Program-made: the position numbers and the translations under genes
The notes under the pieces: generated by a model
The model's database searches: none
What the model was told of the DNA's origin: nothing
The model's input: only the letters and a program-made list of their open reading frames with translations
Part shown: positions 27,208 through 35,131 of the stretch, piece after piece
Layout: each line of letters begins with the position of its first letter
How positions within the stretch are numbered: the stretch's first letter is position 1
Assembly: GCF_001758365.1 (NCBI RefSeq)
Contig: NZ_LZFO01000024.1
Span: 1-39,597 of the forward strand
Length of the DNA stretch: 39,597 nucleotides
Reading direction: 5' to 3'
DNA from: Clostridium acetireducens DSM 10703
GTDB lineage: Bacteria; Bacillota; Clostridia; Clostridiales; Clostridiaceae

Positions 27208-28503
27208 GTGTTTAATTATAGAAAATTAATAGTAGGAGCTGATACTCCTATTAAAATAGCTAACGGTCAATATGTAAAGTATGTAAATTTTGACAACGCA
27301 GCTACTACTCCACCTTTTATATCTGTTGTTGAAGATTTGTTGAGTTTTTTACCTTATTATTCTTCTATTCATAGAGGAATGGGAATAAAATCTCAAATTT
27401 CTACTAAAGCTTATGATGATGCAAGAGAATCCGTAGCAAATTTTGTAGAAATTGATGCTCGTAAGGCTTCTATAATATTTGTAAAAAATACTACAGAAGC
27501 TATAAATAAGTTATCAAATATGCTTTATGATAAATATAAAGGTGGAATAGTTATTTCTACTACAATGGAACATCACTCTAATGATTTACCTTGGAGAAAG
27601 TTTAATATAAAATATGTGGATGTAGATAAATATGGAAGACTTTCAATAGAGGATTTAAAATATAAACTTAAAAAATACAGAGGAAAAGTTGTTTTAGTAA
27701 CAGTTACAGGAGCTTCTAATGTTACTGGCTATAAAAATCCAATATATGATATTGCAAGAATTGTTCATCAATATGGAAGTAAATTATTAGTAGATGGAGC
27801 ACAGTTTGTACCTCATTCTCCAATTTATATGGGAGATGAATGTTCTGATAGTCATATAGATTATTTAGCTTTTTCGGCTCATAAAATGTATGCTCCTTTT
27901 GGAATAGGGGTGTTAATAGGATCAAAAGATGAATTTAATAGTTGTAATCCTGATTATTGTGGAGGAGGTACAGTAGATGTAGTAACTCATGATTTTGTTA
28001 AATGGGCATCTACTCCTGATAAAGATGAAGCAGGATCTCCAAATGTTATAGGTGCTGTAGCTTTAGTTTCAGCAATAAATACTTTACAAAAACTTGATAT
28101 GAATTTAATTGAAGAATATGAAAAAAGCATATTGCACTATGCTTACAATTCACTTAAATCTATTCCTGAAGTTAAGTTATATTGTGATAATTGTAATAAT
28201 TGCGTAGGAATAGTGCCATTTAATATAAATGGCATTTATCATGAAACTTTATCTAAGATACTTTCTTATGAATTTGGTATAGCAGTACGAAGTGGATGTT
28301 TCTGTGCACAACCATATATTCAAAAATTATTAAATGTGCCTATTGAAAAAACCATTAAAATGATGGAGGAACATGGAAGAAGACCTGGTATGGTAAGGCT
28401 AAGTTTTTCATTATACAATACTTTTGATGAGATAGATTATCTAGTATATGCCTTAAGAAAAATAATAAATTATAAAAATAAATATTTAGCTAAATATAAT
28501 TAA
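27208..28503 (+). CDS. Aminotransferase class V, cysteine-desulfurase-like protein
   Basis: A 431-aa PLP enzyme of the SufS/CsdA-like group. It opens with a long N-terminal stretch and then VNFDNAATTPPFISVVED, HRGMGIKSQISTKAYDDAR, FVKNTTEAINK, TMEHHSNDLPWR, VTGASNVTGY, VDGAQFVPHSP and the PLP-lysine motif FSAHKMYAPFGIGVL. The active-site cysteine lies in RSGCFCAQPYIQ. No iscU, sufU or thiI gene is adjacent, so the sulfur acceptor is unknown; family members also act on selenocysteine or do not release sulfur at all. GTG 27208 fits AAGGTGG at 5-6 bp better than the GTG at 27199, which overlaps the ribosome site. Confidence 0.88.
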   Translation: MFNYRKLIVGADTPIKIANGQYVKYVNFDNAATTPPFISVVEDLLSFLPYYSSIHRGMGIKSQISTKAYDDARESVANFVEIDARKASIIFVKNTTEAINKLSNMLYDKYKGGIVISTTMEHHSNDLPWRKFNIKYVDVDKYGRLSIEDLKYKLKKYRGKVVLVTVTGASNVTGYKNPIYDIARIVHQYGSKLLVDGAQFVPHSPIYMGDECSDSHIDYLAFSAHKMYAPFGIGVLIGSKDEFNSCNPDYCGGGTVDVVTHDFVKWASTPDKDEAGSPNVIGAVALVSAINTLQKLDMNLIEEYEKSILHYAYNSLKSIPEVKLYCDNCNNCVGIVPFNINGIYHETLSKILSYEFGIAVRSGCFCAQPYIQKLLNVPIEKTIKMMEEHGRRPGMVRLSFSLYNTFDEIDYLVYALRKIINYKNKYLAKYN

Positions 28504-28922
28504 TAACAAAAAACAGTTATTTTTTATAGTACAGTATTATTTGATATTTGACATTTAACAATTGAAAATTGAAAAATGTCAATTAAGGAATATTTCTTTC
28601 CTGCATCAAAAAATCTATAATTAATATAGAAATTAGCAGTACAATTCCAGTAAAAATTTTATTTTTACTGGAATTTTGCTACTACAAACTCCACTTAATA
28701 AAATTAAAAATTTTTCGTAATATTAATGGAGAAAAATTCTCTAAAACTCTTAACTCTTAAATCTTAACTCCCAACTAAAAAAATTGCATCGCAATTTTTT
28801 TATATTATGTAATATAATATTTTTTGATTATATTATTAATAAAATATATAATATTAATGTAGATGTTATTACTACTTTATAGTGAAACTTGTACTATAAA
28901 TTATAGTAAGGAAGGTTGAGGC
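28504..28922. other. Intergenic region with terminator-like hairpins
   Basis: No gene seen. It holds a clear hairpin at 28642-28677 (AATTCCAGTAAAAA / TTTTTACTGGAATTTT), a degenerate run of CTTAACTCTTAA-type repeats near 28745-28770, and a small hairpin AAATTGCATCGCAATTTTTTT near 28784-28802. The last 120 bp, strongly AT-rich, should hold the kinase promoter; nothing stands out as consensus. Confidence 0.65.
28642..28677 (+). terminator. Hairpin terminator in the gap after the desulfurase-like gene
   Basis: AATTCCAGTAAAAA, short loop, TTTTTACTGGAATTTT. A 13-14-bp perfect stem followed by a short T run. It is 140 bp after the preceding stop codon, so other sequence may be transcribed before it. 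Confidence 0.72.
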
Positions 28923-30599
28923 TTGTTGATAGAAGTTATTAAAAATCTTATAAATAATCTAGGATACATAATACTAGTTGCATTTATATTATCTCGTCTT
29001 AAAATATTTAAAAAAATTATACAAAAAGATGAGTTTAATAAAGAAGAATTAATAATATTATCATTAGTTTTTGGTTCTTTTGGAATATTAGGAACTTATA
29101 TAGGAACAGAAATAGAAGGAGCAATTGCTAATACCAGAATAATAGGTGTAATGGCTGGAGGAATACTCTGTGGCTACTTTGTAGGTACTACTGCTGGAAT
29201 TATTGCTGCTATACATAGGTTTATTGTATATTCTAATAGTATAACTACATTACCTTGTGCTATTGCAACTATAATTTCTGGAATTTTTGCAGGTTTTCTG
29301 CATACAAAGGCACGAGAAAAAGACAGATGGGCTTGGGGGCTTTTAGGTGGAGTATTAATGCAAAGCTTAGAAATGATATTAATACTTTTAATAGCTAGAC
29401 CTCTTACATCTGCATTTAAAATAGTAAAGAGTATATATATACCTATGGGTTTCACAAATGCTATAGGAATTTCTATATTAATACTTTTAATTGAAAATAT
29501 ATTTTATGAAAAAGATAGAATAGAAGCAAATCAAGCACAAATTGCTCTTGAAATTGCAAACAAAACATTACCTTACTTTAGAGATATAAATAGTGATTCT
29601 TATGATAAAGTATGTGCTATTATAAAAGAGTATATAGATGCTTCAGCAGTATCTATAATTAATAATGGATATGTTTTGGCTCATGTAGGATTAGGAGAAA
29701 AAGAGCATAAAGCAGGTAGTAAAGTTAATGATATGGTAATTAAAAAAGTTATTAAACATGGAGAACTATTAATATTAAATACCAATAAAGAAATGAAGTG
29801 TTTTGTAAATTGTTATGATTTAAATTCTTTGGTAATAGCACCTTTAAAAGATGGAAATAAAGTTATTGGAGCTTTGGAAATATATTATTCTAAAGAAAAT
29901 TTTATAACTTCTAAAGTGAAAAATTTAGCAGTAGGATTATCACAGATTATGTCCACTCAATTAGAAATTAGTAAAATAAGTAAATTTAAAGAAATGGCTA
30001 ATAAAGCTGAAATTAAAGCACTTCAAACTCAAATAAATCCACATTTTTTATTTAATGCACTAAATACAGTAACTTCTTTTATAAGAATAAATCCAGATAA
30101 AGCAAGGGAATTAATTATAAATCTTTCAACTTATTTAAGGTATAACTTAGAGTATGGAGACACACTTGTAGATATATATAGGGAACTAGAGCAAGTAAAA
30201 GCTTATGTAGAAATTGAAAAAGCACGTTTTGGGAAAAAATTAAATGTAATTTATAAAATAGATGATGATATAAATATTAAAATTCCAAGTTTAATAATAC
30301 AACCTATAGTAGAAAATGCTATTAAACATGGCATTTTGATAAACAGCACTGGTGGTACAGTAAAAATTACAGTAGAAAAATTAGATGTAAATAGAGTAAA
30401 AATAACAATAGAAGATGATGGTGTAGGCATAGATAAAGAAGTTATAAAGTCTGTGTACAATGGAAAAACACAAAAAAATAAAATAGGCATGATTAATGTA
30501 CACACTAGGCTAAAAATACTTTATGGCAAAGGTTTAAATATTGAAAGATTAAAAAAAGGAACTTGTATTAATTTTATTGTTTATAAAATAAAGGAGTGA
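28923..30599 (+). CDS. LytS/BtsS-type sensor histidine kinase
   Basis: A 558-aa membrane sensor kinase. The first ~195 residues have about six hydrophobic segments with the 5TM-LYT pattern (FGSFGILGTYIGTEIEGAIANTR, GGILCGYFVGTTAGIIAAIHRF). A GAF-like domain follows (about 225-345), then the HPK7-type phosphoacceptor INPHFLFNALNTV with H374, and an ATPase domain with IVENAIKHG and DDGVGI. This is the LytS/YehU (BtsS) class. It is followed 4 bp later by its LytTR regulator. The TTG start lies behind AAGGTTGAGG; a second TTG is one codon later, so the start is +/- 1 codon. The link to pyruvate is inferred from the CstA-family neighbour. Confidence 0.92.
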   Translation: MLIEVIKNLINNLGYIILVAFILSRLKIFKKIIQKDEFNKEELIILSLVFGSFGILGTYIGTEIEGAIANTRIIGVMAGGILCGYFVGTTAGIIAAIHRFIVYSNSITTLPCAIATIISGIFAGFLHTKAREKDRWAWGLLGGVLMQSLEMILILLIARPLTSAFKIVKSIYIPMGFTNAIGISILILLIENIFYEKDRIEANQAQIALEIANKTLPYFRDINSDSYDKVCAIIKEYIDASAVSIINNGYVLAHVGLGEKEHKAGSKVNDMVIKKVIKHGELLILNTNKEMKCFVNCYDLNSLVIAPLKDGNKVIGALEIYYSKENFITSKVKNLAVGLSQIMSTQLEISKISKFKEMANKAEIKALQTQINPHFLFNALNTVTSFIRINPDKARELIINLSTYLRYNLEYGDTLVDIYRELEQVKAYVEIEKARFGKKLNVIYKIDDDINIKIPSLIIQPIVENAIKHGILINSTGGTVKITVEKLDVNRVKITIEDDGVGIDKEVIKSVYNGKTQKNKIGMINVHTRLKILYGKGLNIERLKKGTCINFIVYKIKE

Positions 30600-30603
30600 T
30601 GTA

Positions 30604-31305
30604 ATGAATTGTATAATTATAGATGACGAATATCCATCAATACAAGAATTAAAATATTTTATTAGTAATTTTAGTGATATAAAAATAGATGGAGAATTTG
30701 AGGATGCGTTAACTGCTTTAGATTATTTACAAAAAAATAGTGTAGACATAGTTTTTTTAGATATAAGTATGCCTAAAATAAACGGCATGGAATTTGGAAA
30801 GATAATTAATAATTTTGATAAAAAACCAAAAATAGTATTTATAACAGCCTATAAAGAATATGCCATAGAAGCTTTTGAAGTTCATGCATTTGATTATATA
30901 TTAAAGCCTTATTCTCAAGATAGAATATTAAATACATTAAAAAATCTTGAAAAATGCAATAATAATTCTTGTATAAGTAAAAAAATCACATTATGGAAAA
31001 ATGAAAAATTAGTAGTTATAAATACTTCGGATATTCTTTATTGTGAGGCAAAAGAGAGAACTACTATAGTATACATAAAAAATGATAATTTTATAGTTAA
31101 AGAAAGCATTTCAAATTTTTTAAAAAAGTTGCCTCAAGTACAGTTTTTTAGAACTCATAGGTCTTTTATTGTAAACTTGGATAAAATTGTAGAAATAATT
31201 CCTTGGTTTAATAATACTTTTATACTTAGATTAAAAGGAATAGATTCTAAAATACCTGTTAGCAGAAATAATGTGCATAAATTTAAAGAAATAATGAATA
31301 TATAA
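30604..31305 (+). CDS. LytTR-family response regulator
   Basis: A 233-aa response regulator. The receiver domain has acidic pair D7-D8 (IIIDDE), phosphoacceptor D53 (FLDISMP), Thr in FITAYKEYA and K101 in LKPYS. From about residue 130 a LytTR DNA-binding domain follows (KKITLWKNEKLVVIN, ILYCEAKERTTIVYI, FFRTHRSFIVNLDKI). Cognate partner of the kinase just upstream (4-bp gap). LytTR proteins bind direct repeats before their target promoter; the CstA-family gene downstream is the probable target. I could not identify a paired repeat with confidence. Confidence 0.94.
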   Translation: MNCIIIDDEYPSIQELKYFISNFSDIKIDGEFEDALTALDYLQKNSVDIVFLDISMPKINGMEFGKIINNFDKKPKIVFITAYKEYAIEAFEVHAFDYILKPYSQDRILNTLKNLEKCNNNSCISKKITLWKNEKLVVINTSDILYCEAKERTTIVYIKNDNFIVKESISNFLKKLPQVQFFRTHRSFIVNLDKIVEIIPWFNNTFILRLKGIDSKIPVSRNNVHKFKEIMNI

Positions 31306-31311
31306 TAATTA

Positions 31312-31644
31312 GATTGTGTAACAAAAAATGCTTAAGAAAATTTACAGATAAAAAACAATTAAAAATAATATGTATAAAAATAATAAGGCAACCTCATAAA
31401 GAAAGTTTGTAAATAATTTGAATGAATTTTAGATACTCTTAGAATTAAAAATAAAAAAACTCCGTAATTCGTCACAGGACGTGACGAGCCAATTTCCGCC
31501 CCAAGGACGGGGCATAAATTGGGTAGGAGTTTTTTTATTTTTTATTCTTAGAGTGCCTTAATGAAATGATTTATTTACAAACTCTCTTTATATGCTAGGC
31601 TTATTATTTTTATACAGATTGTTTTTTATTATTTAACTACCTAA
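31312..31644 (-). repeat. Palindromic repeat element, copy D (inverted, decayed arms)
   Basis: Same element in reverse orientation, beginning about 7 bp after the LytTR stop codon. Reading the plus strand, the core appears as ACTCCGTAATTC, GTCAC-AGGAC-GTGAC, then CCCC-AAGGAC-GGGG and TAGGAGT. The second hairpin stem is CGTCAC/GTGACG where other copies have CATCAC/GTGATG: a paired change. Outer arms have several mismatches and the outermost part cannot be aligned, so this is an older or damaged copy. It splits the kinase/regulator pair from the CstA-family gene. End points are approximate. Confidence 0.9.
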
Positions 31645-31717
31645 AAAATGATTAGCATAAATATAATAAAAATAAACTAAATTCTAAATATTTTATTTAT
31701 TTTAAACATTTTTACTT

Positions 31718-31800
31718 CTCATGCCTATATAAATGCATTTCATGTATGTATATAGGCATTTTATGAGTTATAATACTATTTTTATATTAATAGTATTATA
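31718..31800 (+). promoter_or_regulatory. Two adjacent hairpins upstream of the CstA-family gene
   Basis: First: CTCATGCCTATATA (31718-) pairs with TATATAGGCAT...ATGAG (ending 31767). Second: TATAATACTATT (31769-31780) pairs with AATAGTATTATA (31789-31800). They occupy the region where the promoter and LytTR operator should be, ending 45 bp before the ATG. Whether they act as DNA sites or in the leader RNA is not clear. Confidence 0.5.
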
Positions 31801-31844
31801 ATAGATTTAAAGTAAATTTTATCTATAAGTAAAGGAGGAGTTTT

Positions 31845-33296
31845 ATGATAACGTTTTTATTATCATTATTAGCACTTATTTTAGGGTATGTTATTTATGG
31901 TTCTTTTATCGAAAAGAAGTTTGGAGCAGATGATAGTATTAAAACTCCAGCAATTAGACTTCAAGATGGTGTAGACTTTATTCCAATGTCAGGTTGGAGA
32001 ATATTCATGATTCAGTTTCTTAACATAGCAGGACTTGGACCAATTTTTGGAGCTATTTTAGGAGCTATGTATGGTCCAGTAGCATTTTTATGGATTGTAT
32101 TTGGATGTATTTTTATAGGATCTGTTCATGACTATTTTTCAGGAATGTTATCAGTAAGAAACGATGGAGCAAGTATTTCAGAAGTTGTTGGTAAATACTT
32201 AGGTAATAACATTAGACAGTTCATGAGAGGCTTTTCAGTTGTTCTTCTTATACTAGTAGGTGTTGTATTTGTTAAAGGACCAGCAGGTCTTTTAGGAACT
32301 TTAACTGGTAAGAGTGTTACTATATGGGTATACTTAGTTTTTGCATATTACATTGTGGCTACATTGCTACCAATTGATAAATTAATAGGAAAAATATATC
32401 CTATATTTGGAGCATGTCTATTATTTATGGCTTTTGGTATAGGTGGATACATGATAATAAAAGGAGCACCTATTCCTAATTTAACTCCAGATAATTTGGT
32501 AAATATGCAACCTAATCCAGTTAAAACACCAATATTCCCAATGCTATTTATAACTATTGCTTGTGGAGCTATTTCAGGTTTTCACTCAACTCAATCGCCA
32601 CTTATGGCTAGATGTATTACTAGTGAAAGCCAAGGTAAGAAAATATTCTTTGGTTCAATGATTGCAGAAGGTATTGTTGCTTTAGTTTGGGCTGCAGCAG
32701 CTATGTGTTTCTTTGGAACAATAAATGGACCTGCTGGATTAAATGCTCAAATGGCAGCTCACAAGGGTAATGCTGCTTGGCTTGTTAATTTAATTTGCAA
32801 TACTTGGCTTGGAAGAGCAGGTGGAGCTCTTGCTATACTAGGCGTAGTTGCTTGTCCTATTACTTCTGGTGATACTGCATTTAGAAGTGCTAGATTAACT
32901 GTTGCAGATTTCTTACATTATGACCAAAAACCTATGAAGAATAGATTAATGGTAAGTATTCCTATGTTTGTAGTTGGTTTTGTTTTAACAAGAATAGATT
33001 TTAATATAATATGGAGATATTTTGGATGGGCTAACCAAACTTTAGGTGCTATAATATTATGGACAGCAGCTATGTATATGGCAAAGGAAAGAAAAAATCA
33101 TTGGTTATGTACAATACCATCTGTATTTATGACAGCTGTTTGTACAAGTTACATTTTAATGGCGCCAGAAGGATTTAAGCTTTCTGCTTCTATTGGATAT
33201 CCTGTAGGAATATTAACTGCATTAGTACTTCTAGGAATATTTATGAGAAAAATAAAAAACATAGATGTAAGCAAAGACAATTCTATAAATGCTTAG
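31845..33296 (+). CDS. CstA-family carbon-starvation/pyruvate transporter
   Basis: A 483-aa integral membrane protein with about 13-14 hydrophobic segments. Family marks: YGSFIEKKFGADD and RLQDGVDFIPM near the start, FLNIAGLGPIFGAILGAMYG, SGFHSTQSPLMARC and GDTAFRSARL. CstA-family carriers include E. coli BtsT (YjiY), a pyruvate/H+ symporter induced by the LytS-type BtsSR pair. A LytS kinase and LytTR regulator are the preceding genes here, so pyruvate uptake is a reasonable inference; peptide transport, the older proposal for CstA, is the alternative. Ribosome site AAAGGAGGAG. The long palindrome at 33342 closes the transcript. Confidence 0.9.
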   Translation: MITFLLSLLALILGYVIYGSFIEKKFGADDSIKTPAIRLQDGVDFIPMSGWRIFMIQFLNIAGLGPIFGAILGAMYGPVAFLWIVFGCIFIGSVHDYFSGMLSVRNDGASISEVVGKYLGNNIRQFMRGFSVVLLILVGVVFVKGPAGLLGTLTGKSVTIWVYLVFAYYIVATLLPIDKLIGKIYPIFGACLLFMAFGIGGYMIIKGAPIPNLTPDNLVNMQPNPVKTPIFPMLFITIACGAISGFHSTQSPLMARCITSESQGKKIFFGSMIAEGIVALVWAAAAMCFFGTINGPAGLNAQMAAHKGNAAWLVNLICNTWLGRAGGALAILGVVACPITSGDTAFRSARLTVADFLHYDQKPMKNRLMVSIPMFVVGFVLTRIDFNIIWRYFGWANQTLGAIILWTAAMYMAKERKNHWLCTIPSVFMTAVCTSYILMAPEGFKLSASIGYPVGILTALVLLGIFMRKIKNIDVSKDNSINA

Positions 33297-33341
33297 AATA
33301 AAAAATCTTAGATATATTATAAAATAAGATAACAATATTAT

Positions 33342-33436
33342 AACAAATTATATATTAATCATATAAAAAGAAGATATGCCTATATTGTTTATAATTAGGT
33401 ATATCTTCTTTTTATATGATTAATATATAATTTGTT
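33342..33436. repeat. Long-armed palindrome (about 40-bp arms), probable terminator
   Basis: AACAAATTATATATTAATCA on the left end and TGATTAATATATAATTTGTT on the right end are exact complements; pairing continues inward through TATAAAAAGAAGATAT / ATATCTTCTTTTTATA with only a G-T mismatch and a 13-nt loop. Longer than a normal terminator. It is 45 bp after the CstA-family stop and is followed by TTTTTA. Confidence 0.85.
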
Positions 33437-33514
33437 TTTAAGAAATATATTCCACGTTTTTTTCCAGTAATTTAATATGGACAAGTTCTATAAAAATATT
33501 GTAAAATAACCGTA

Positions 33515-33625
33515 AAATAAGCCGAATCTCCAAAAGGAGTACGAGGAACATTTTTTTGGGGTGAATCTTAATATTAAGTAGGGGATCCTCTACGCAAACT
33601 CGACAACTAACCTGGGAGGCAATAT
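33515..33625 (+). ncRNA. c-di-AMP riboswitch (ydaO/yuaA type)
   Basis: Diagnostic blocks in order: GCCGAATC, GGGGTGAATCTT, AGGGGATCC, CTACGCAAACTCGACAACTA and ACCTGGGAGGCAATATGG. They match the class that binds cyclic di-AMP and usually represses wall-hydrolase and potassium-transport genes. The 3' end runs straight into the ribosome site (GGAGGG) of the wall hydrolase at 33638 with no room for a separate terminator, which suggests control at translation start or through an overlapping stem. Confidence 0.9.
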
Positions 33626-33637
33626 GGAGGGAAACAT

Positions 33638-34402
33638 ATGAAAAAATTTAAAATTATAAAAACATTAATTATGTCTGCTACAATAGCTCTTTCTATATCA
33701 AATGTGGCTTTTGCAGCAAATTATAAGGTTAAATCAGGCGATTCGCTTTATACTATAGGTAAATTGTTTAATACCACAAGTAATGAGCTAATGGCAAATA
33801 ATAAATTAAAGAGCTCTTTAATTTATCCTGGACAAACATTAAAAGTTTCTTGTGCCACACATACTGTAGTAAAAGGAGACACATTATATTTAATAGCAAA
33901 GAAATATGGCATATCTCTTAATTCTCTAAGAGAAGCTAACAATAAATGGGGAAATTACATATATCCAGGTGATGTATTAAACTTACCAGGAATAAAACCA
34001 ACTACTGAAAGTATTACACCAAAGCCAGTTATATCCTATACTCAAGCTGAGTTAGATATTTTAGCTAGGTTAATAACAGCAGAATCTCAAGATCAACCTT
34101 ATGATGCTCAAGTTGGGGTAGGTGCAGTAGTTGTAAGCAGAGTAAAAAGTTCTACTTTTCCTAACACCATTACATCAGTAATATATCAAAAAGATGATAA
34201 ATATTATCAATTTACACCAGTAGAAAATGGTTGGATTAATAAACCAGCTACAGCTACAGCAGTAAAAGCAGCAAAGGATGCTCTTAATGGTATAGATCCA
34301 AGTAACGGAGCATTATACTACTTTGATAAAAGTGCTACAAATAAGTGGTTATGGTCCAAGCCTATTAGAGCTAGAATAGGTGATATGATATTTGTATATT
34401 AA
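33638..34402 (+). CDS. Secreted LysM-repeat cell-wall hydrolase, SleB/CwlJ type
   Basis: A 254-aa secreted protein. Signal peptide 1-27 (KFKIIKTLIMSATIALSIS, ending AFAA). Two LysM peptidoglycan-binding repeats follow: YKVKSGDSLYTIGKLFNT and HTVVKGDTLYLIAKKYGIS, each with IYPGQ/IYPGD ends. The C-terminal Hydrolase_2 domain has LARLITAESQ with the likely catalytic E149, VGVGAVVVSRVKS, FTPVENG and GALYYFDKSATNKW. SleB-type enzymes are lytic transglycosylases best known from spore germination, but in this arrangement with LysM repeats they act generally on peptidoglycan. A c-di-AMP riboswitch immediately upstream ties it to wall and turgor control. Confidence 0.95.
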   Translation: MKKFKIIKTLIMSATIALSISNVAFAANYKVKSGDSLYTIGKLFNTTSNELMANNKLKSSLIYPGQTLKVSCATHTVVKGDTLYLIAKKYGISLNSLREANNKWGNYIYPGDVLNLPGIKPTTESITPKPVISYTQAELDILARLITAESQDQPYDAQVGVGAVVVSRVKSSTFPNTITSVIYQKDDKYYQFTPVENGWINKPATATAVKAAKDALNGIDPSNGALYYFDKSATNKWLWSKPIRARIGDMIFVY

Positions 34403-34422
34403 TGAAAATTTAATAATATAGT

Positions 34423-34504
34423 AAAAACCCTATGCATTAAACTTAGAATTTTGTTAATAAAGAATATCATTTAACAAAGGAAGTTTATAAGCTTAGGGTT
34501 TTAA
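34423..34504 (+). terminator. Large hairpin after the wall hydrolase
   Basis: AAAAACCCTA on the left pairs with TAGGGTTTT on the right; inside, TTAAACTT pairs with AAGTTTATAAG and TTGTTAA with TTAACAA. An imperfect stem of ~25-30 bp starting 20 bp after the stop codon; likely terminator. Confidence 0.7.
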
Positions 34505-34674
34505 TATATGTGATTTTAATTAATATTGATGTAAATTTTTGAAATAATATATTAAAATAAATATATTTGCAATTTAAACATATTTGTGCCATAATTATGT
34601 TTACATAATTAAAATTATGTATAAAAAATAAAATGTAAACCAAACAAATAGTATACAAGGAGGATTTTAAAGAA

Positions 34675-35007
34675 ATGTTAAATTCACTAAAATCAATTGA
34701 TAATTTCATAAATAAAAATAAATTTGCTTTAATATTTTTTAGCAGTAACAATTGCAGTGTATGTACTGTTCTATTACCTAAAATAGAAGAAATGATGAAA
34801 AAATATCCTGAAATAAAAATAAAAAAAGTATTAATCGATGAAATTAAAGAAGCTTCAGGAAAATATTCTATATTTACTGTTCCCACTATATTATTTTTTA
34901 TAGATGGAAAAGAAATCATAAGAAATGGGAGATTTATAAGTGTATTAGAATTAGAAAAAAAAATAAAAAAATATTATAAAATTATAAAACTAGATTTAGG
35001 TTATTGA
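34675..35007 (+). CDS. Thioredoxin-like protein
   Basis: A 110-aa thioredoxin fold. The redox motif is CSVC in FFSSNNCSVCTVLLPKIEE, with a cis-Pro loop IFTVPTILFFIDGKEIIRNG. There is no Trp before the active site (classic thioredoxins have WCGPC), so it is a divergent member. Cytosolic, no signal peptide. Ribosome site AAGGAGG. The final codons GGT TAT TGA are identical to the start of a repeat-arm relic (GGTTATTGAAT), so the C-terminus may have been altered by element insertion. Confidence 0.85.
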   Translation: MLNSLKSIDNFINKNKFALIFFSSNNCSVCTVLLPKIEEMMKKYPEIKIKKVLIDEIKEASGKYSIFTVPTILFFIDGKEIIRNGRFISVLELEKKIKKYYKIIKLDLGY

Positions 35008-35053
35008 ATTAAAAATCATTGATATAATTTGCAAATAGAAAATAGTTAAAACA
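34999..35053 (+). repeat. Solo left-arm relic of the palindromic element
   Basis: AGGTTATTGAATTAAAAATC and then ATTGATATAATTTGCAAATA match the start of copy C (AGGTTGTTGAATAAAAAATA, then ATTGATATAATTTGCAGATA) for about 50 bases. The remaining arm, the core and the right arm are missing. It overlaps the stop codon of the thioredoxin-like gene. Either a deletion scar or a target-like sequence. Confidence 0.7.
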
Positions 35054-35084
35054 GTTTCTATTAACTTTATAATTTAAACATAGC

Positions 35085-35131
35085 AAAAAAAGGAGTCAAA
35101 ATCTAAAATTGGACTTTGACTCCTTTTTTTT
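35085..35131. terminator. Bidirectional terminator between the thioredoxin-like gene and znuA
   Basis: AAAAAAAGGAGTCAAA on the left pairs with TTTGACTCCTTTTTTTT on the right, with an inner AATCTAAAATTGGAC loop. A runs and T runs on both sides. It ends at the znuA stop codon. Confidence 0.9.

Noticed and set aside
27208-28503. A full iron-sulfur or tRNA-thiolation operon around the desulfurase-like gene
   Set aside because: No iscU, sufU, thiI or mnmA gene is adjacent; the gene stands alone between a palindrome and a long non-coding gap.
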